Shown: positions 59,593 to 64,000 of the stretch, piece after piece
Numbering within the stretch: position 1 is the stretch's first letter
How the letters are laid out: every line of letters begins with the position of its first letter
From: Petaurus breviceps papuanus
Lineage: Eukaryota > Chordata > Mammalia > Diprotodontia > Petauridae
DNA: 64,000 nucleotides
Direction of reading: 5' to 3'
Assembly (NCBI GenBank): GCA_028583685.1
Contig: JAMXIF010000065.1
Span: 38,899,135-38,963,134, forward strand
The notes under the pieces: generated by a model
Seen by the model: only the letters and a program-made list of their open reading frames with translations
What the model was told of the DNA's origin: nothing
The model's database searches: none
Made by a program: the position numbers and the translations under genes

Positions 59593-59831
59593 GAAGAAAA
59601 AGTGATGGAGGAAAATATGCAGTTGTTATCCATAATTGTATATGTGAATGGGAAGAGCACACTCATAAAATAGGAAATAGCAGAATGGATTAGGCAACAG
59701 AATTCAACAATATAATTTACAAGAGACATGTTTGAAACAGAAAGACATAGTCAGAGCTAAAACAAAAGGCTGGAGCAGAACCTATTATGTTTCGGCTGAA
59801 GTGAAAATGGCAGGGATAGCAATCATGATAA

Positions 59832-60070
59832 AGTAGCTAAGTGCCACAGTGGAGATAGTACAGTCTAGTGTTATGAAGAACTGAGTTCAAATCCAGCCTC
59901 AGATACTTACTAGTTCTGTGACCCTGATAAAGTCATTAAATCCTTTTGACCTTAGTTTCCTCATCCATATAATGAGCTGGAGAAGAGGAGGAATTGGCAA
60001 ACCACCCCAAAAATATTTGCCAACAAATATCAAAGAGTTAGACATGACTTGAAGAACTAAACAGCCAAAA
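59832..60070 (+). repeat. Long marsupial SINE, plus strand, full length
   Basis: Head (agtagctaagtgccacag), 'gttcaaatccagcctcag', the 'ctgtgaccctg' core, 'cttagtttcctcat' and the 'gagttagacatgac' end are all present, about 240 bp. It sits inside the older L1. Confidence 0.85.
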
Positions 60071-60604
60071 TAATTTTCTCAAAGAAAAAGTAAAAATAGA
60101 CCTAATAAAAAGAAACTATATTATGCTAAAAGGTGCCATAGGAAATAAAGTGATACAAAAAATGTTTATGGAAGTTTCTCTGAAAAAGCCCTTATTTCTC
60201 AAATATATACTGAGTATAGAACTGAGTCAAATTTATAAAAATAAGAGCCATACCCCAATTGATTAATGGTCAAAAAATATAAACAGGAATTTTTTAGAAG
60301 AAAAGATCAAAACTATTTATAGCCATATATTTAAAAACTAATTATCTAAGTCATTGATTAGAGAAAAAAAAGCTAAAACAACTCTGAGGTACTACCTCAC
60401 ACTTACCAAAAATGACAAATGTTAGAGTGGTTGAGAGAAAAAGTTACACTAATCCACTGGAAGAAGAGTAAACAGGTCCAAACATTCTGGGAAACAATTT
60501 GATATTGTGTCCAAATACCTATAAAGCTGTACATACCCTTTGCTCCAATAATACCATGATTGGGTCTGTTGCCCAAAGTGATCAAAGAAAAAGGAAAAGG
60601 GCTT

Positions 60605-61745
60605 ACACCATTGCTGAAAGTATCATGTTAAGAAGCATGGGAACAAGCACCGGGAACTTTGACACACAAGCTTGTCCTAATGACATTCAAAATATTTTCT
60701 TTAGTGGGAAGTTTGGCCAGAAAGCGATTGACTTCAATGTGAGGTATAAAACTTCAGCATTGATTGAGACCAGGTCTCTTGAGAACACTATAAAAATGTG
60801 CAGCTCAGCTCTCCAAGATCATGTCCTTATTACCCATTAATGTGGCTCCATCAGCACTGAGTAATTGAGATAAACCATTGGTCTTTGGACCATAAAAAGC
60901 CCTTCAGGGCATCATATAAGTGCTTTGGATTATTTTTATCAGCATATGACTGAATTTCATGTGCCTCCTACTGAACCAAGAATCCTACATCTCCCTGTGC
61001 ATCACTTTTGCTTTAATGGAGATAATGCCTTCTTAGAGATGAACTAGAGGGTGTCTGTCTCTCTCTTAGCTGTTGCTGGCAGACCCTGTGCAGTTCTCAA
61101 TTTCCATTTAGCATCTTCTGACTTTCCATATTGGTTTTGTCAGTGCAATCTTGATGTTAGTGAGTGTTCTGGCCCAGCTGAGTTATGAAGTGCTGTGTGC
61201 CACATCTCTGAAAGCTGCCCACTGCTTTTCTGCTCCACTGTTGCCAACTCAGTTGGCTCTGCTTTCCCTCCATATTAGCAATGAACTGTTCCCCCTCTGA
61301 GAAATGCTATAATCTGTTGATATTCAGTCTTCTGGTAGTTGTCTTGCTTTGGGGCTGCTCCTTTTGTTGAATGCAAATGTTTAGCTTAGAAAGGATGAAT
61401 CTATGTGAAGTCCAGCACTCTGCCACACATCACCTCTGTCACTCTCACATCTTGTCTGTCTCTTCTTCATACAATGACAAGGGTTATTGAATGTCAAGGT
61501 CATTCATCCAAGGATCCAGAAGGCCACATGTGGAATTGAGGCTGCAGGTTATCCACCCATGTGACTCTGTGCCTATTTTGGCAGTAAAGCATCCCAGAAT
61601 TACAAGCTTGTCCTTTTTCAGCACATTGATAGGAGGATCTCCAGGTCTTCAAAAAATTTCTCTTTGACCTCATCAGGATTTGACATGGTAGGAGCATATG
61701 TTCTGATGATGGTGATGTGGCACTTTTCTGCAAGTGGCAATCACA
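60605..61745 (-). mobile_element. Non-L1 LINE remnant (RTE-like), minus strand
   Basis: The minus strand carries marks of an apurinic-type endonuclease and the start of reverse transcriptase of an RTE-like LINE: 'YAPTMSNPDEVKEKFFEDLE' at about 61710-61650, then farther on 'FYGPKTNG' and 'LLSADGATL' near 60890-60840 and 'HFYSVLKRP' near 60800. Frames are heavily broken. RTE is my best call; another non-L1 clade with the same endonuclease type is possible. It lies against V1R flank copy D. Confidence 0.7.
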
Positions 61746-61754
61746 CTTTCATGA

Positions 61755-62150
61755 GCCTGAGACAAAAGGTTGTTTCTTCAGACACATCCCAGATTCCTTC
61801 TGCTAACATTCTTTTAGCTGACTTGGTAATAATAGCTCTCAGGGGAGATGAGCTCAGTACAGTTTATCTCTATGTCTCCAGGCCCAATTTCCCCACAAAA
61901 CACATGCATGCATGCAAACACTCATACTGACACACAGACACACTCTCAAACTCACAAACAACTCTAGTTACTGCTCTGGCATCACAGAGTACACTGGTTA
62001 ATGACTTTATGCCTCAGCCAGAGAGATAGAGATTCCTAGAAATATCTTCAAGGATAATGGAATTTATTTCCCTGAGTGTTTGAGATACATACACAACCTT
62101 GTAAAAGTAGCCTCAGTAAATATTATTCTGTCCTTAAAATGTAGTAAGGA
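61755..62150 (+). repeat. V1R upstream flank, copy D (partial)
   Basis: Anchors 'agacacatcccagattcctt', 'ggggagatgagctcagta' and 'gactttatgcctcagcca' recur at 44370-44600, with weaker matches at 17430-17640. The rest of the block is replaced by an L1 from about 62160, and its left part by the RTE-like remnant. Confidence 0.75.
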
Positions 62151-62159
62151 CAGGGATGG

Positions 62160-64000
62160 AGGTGGGGGGTGGAATCAAAGCACAAACTCAGTGTGGGCTC
62201 CTGCTCCAATCACTTTGAATACATGTAAAAATGACTTTAAACAAACTAAAGAGCTACAGAACTCACAAAGTGACAGAGAGAAACAAATCTCCTGCTGAAG
62301 GAAGCCTGGCAGATAGACAGGAAGCGTCTATTGTAGAATGGTGGGAGCCAAGCACAAGCCAGCATGAGCCAGGGCTTCCCTGACCAGCAGTGGCCTGAGC
62401 AGGTTTTTAGGAGAGTGAATCATCAGTAGCTGTGGAGGTCTCTAGACTTCTGAACCCACAAATTCTGAAGACAAAGTAGAAGGTCAATGTGGAACTCTGT
62501 TGGAATGGGGGGGAGGAGACTGAAGAACCTGGTCTGGCCCTTGTCCCTGGCGCAAGAAGCTGTGGAGGTGGCAACTGCAGCTGCTGCATTGCTGCCTCAG
62601 GAGCTCCTGGCTTGCAGATCATAGAGGGACTGAGCGACCATTCAGGGCATAGTTGCTCTTGCTTTAATCTGCTTGGATATAGATTGCTGTCTTGGGTGGT
62701 CTTGGGGTATGCGGCAAGGAGCCAGAGCTCGTGGGGGCTGTAGAGAGGGCACCCTCCTAATATCTCCAGCGGCTGTGTGAAACCCCAGCAACTTGGGACA
62801 AGCTCTCTCCACTCTGGAAGCAGGATTCTACCATGACAAAGCTCAAAAGTCAAGTAATTGGCTGCAATATGAGCAAGCAGAGGAAGCACAAACAGACTAG
62901 AGAATCCTTTGTTGGGGACAAAAAAGGATCAAGGCATGGAACAGGAGTAAGACAATGTAGTCAGAACTCCAGCATCGAAAGCCTCCAAGAAAAATATGAA
63001 CTGATTACAGGCCATGGAGGAACTCAAGAAGGATTTTGAAAATTAAGTCAGAGAAATGGAGAAAAAATTAGGAAGAAAAATGAGAATGATGCAAGAAAAT
63101 CATGAAAAGTGACTCAACAGTCTGCTAAAGGAGAACCAAAAATACAACGAAGAAAATAACACTTTAAAAAATGGCAATAGAGGCCCAAAAAGCCAATGAA
63201 GAGAAGAATGCCTTAAAACACCAAATTTGCCATATAGAAAAAGAATTTCAAAAACACCCTGAAGAGAACAACTCCCTCAAAATTATATTGGAATGATTTG
63301 AAGCTAATGATATTATGAAAAATGAAGATACTATAAAACAGATCCAAATAAATGAAAAAAATAGAAGGCAATGTGAAATATCTTATTGGAAAAACCACTG
63401 ACCTGGAAAATAGATCCAAGAGAGATAATTTTAAAATTATTGGACTACATGAAAGCCATGATCAAAGAAAGAGTCTAGACACCATCTTTCAAGAAATTAT
63501 TTAGCAAAATTGCCCTGATATTCTAGAACCAAATAGCAAAATAGAAATTGAAAGAATTCACCCATTGCCTCTTGAAAAAGATCCCCAAAAGAAAACTCCT
63601 AGGAATATTATAGCCAAATTCCAGAGCTCCCAGGTCAAGGAGAAAATATTGCAAGCAGTGAGGAAGAAACAATTTGAGAACTGTGGAAACACAATCAGGA
63701 TAACACAGGACCTAGCAGCTTCTCCATTAACAAATCAGAGGGCTTGGAATATGATATTCCAGAGGTCAAAGGAATTAGGACTAAAACAAAGAATCACCCA
63801 CCCAACAAAACTGAGTATAATGCTACAGGGAAAAATATGGTCATTCAATGAGATAGAGAATTTTCAAGCATTTTTGATGAAAAAAACCTGATCCTGACAG
63901 AAAATTTGACTTTCAAATAAAAGCAGCAAGAGAAGCATGAGAAGGTAAACAGGAAAAAGAAATCATAAGGAACTTATTAAAGTTGAACTCTTGACATTCC
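62160..64000 (+). mobile_element. L1 (or HAL1), plus strand, 5' UTR and ORF1, running off the window
   Basis: 62160-62830 is GC-richer 5' UTR-like DNA. ORF1 begins near 62834 (atgacaaagctc) and continues, with interruptions, as coiled-coil DNA to 63480. The C-terminal domain is open from 63565 to 63891, with 'RNIIAKFQSSQVKEKILQAV' and ITHPTKLSIMLQGK. ORF2, if present, lies beyond the end, so L1 and HAL1 cannot be told apart here. Confidence 0.8.

Larger units (their letters stand above)
58120..60600 (+). mobile_element. Older L1, plus strand, right part, with nested LTR and SINE
   Basis: 58120-58440 is ORF1 C-terminal DNA (matching 63605-63890), followed by a spacer, an inserted LTR (58884-59423), purine-rich inter-ORF DNA (59510-59600), ORF2 pieces near 59620-59830 and 60075-60240, an inserted long SINE (59832-60070) and the ORF2 end to about 60600. 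Large parts of ORF2 are missing and frames are broken. Confidence 0.75.

Overview
The window is an AT-rich, gene-poor, repeat-dense stretch of mammalian nuclear DNA, very probably from a marsupial. The main clue is a family of tRNA-derived SINEs of the type common in metatherian genomes (cores at 853-1012, 8718-8867, 50267-50425 and others). L1, MIR-like, RTE-like and LTR elements surround them. I cannot tell an Australian marsupial from an American one by reading alone.

The host genes are vomeronasal type-1 receptors (V1R). One is intact, at 4709-5653 (+, 314 aa). Three related copies are broken: a 5'-truncated one at 8940-9623 (+), a nearly full-length one with two lesions at 35000-35928 (+), and an inverted 5' fragment at 46885-47068 (-). 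The flanking DNA is duplicated as well. The upstream flank appears near 1-4240, 17290-21450, 44280-46170 and 61755-62150. The downstream flank appears near 5654-6660, 9624-10300, 35929-36170 plus 40490-41200, and farther out near 10740-11850, 48925-49380 and 50905-51640. This is a decaying V1R cluster that grew by tandem segmental duplication.

Transposable elements separate the copies. An L1/HAL1-like insertion at 1197-3420 has a 13-bp target duplication. A large minus-strand L1 at 22131-31418 has a 15-bp target duplication; it hosts an LTR retrotransposon (23118-24841, 5-bp duplication), a 226-bp inverted copy of that element's interior (25771-25996), a solo LTR (about 28240-28938) and a pair of SINEs (29845-30188). 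A nest of LTR elements with a class I (gamma-like) integrase remnant lies at 36170-40490. A younger minus-strand L1 at 52899-58103 (16-bp duplication) sits inside an older plus-strand L1. A non-L1 LINE remnant lies at 60605-61745, and the 5' part of another L1 runs off the window from about 62160.

A run of 400 N at 57173-57572 hides ORF1 of the young L1. I found no RNA gene, CRISPR array or undescribed molecular system. What stands out is one surviving receptor among its wrecks, the order of events readable from nested insertions, and a local inverted templated copy inside one L1.
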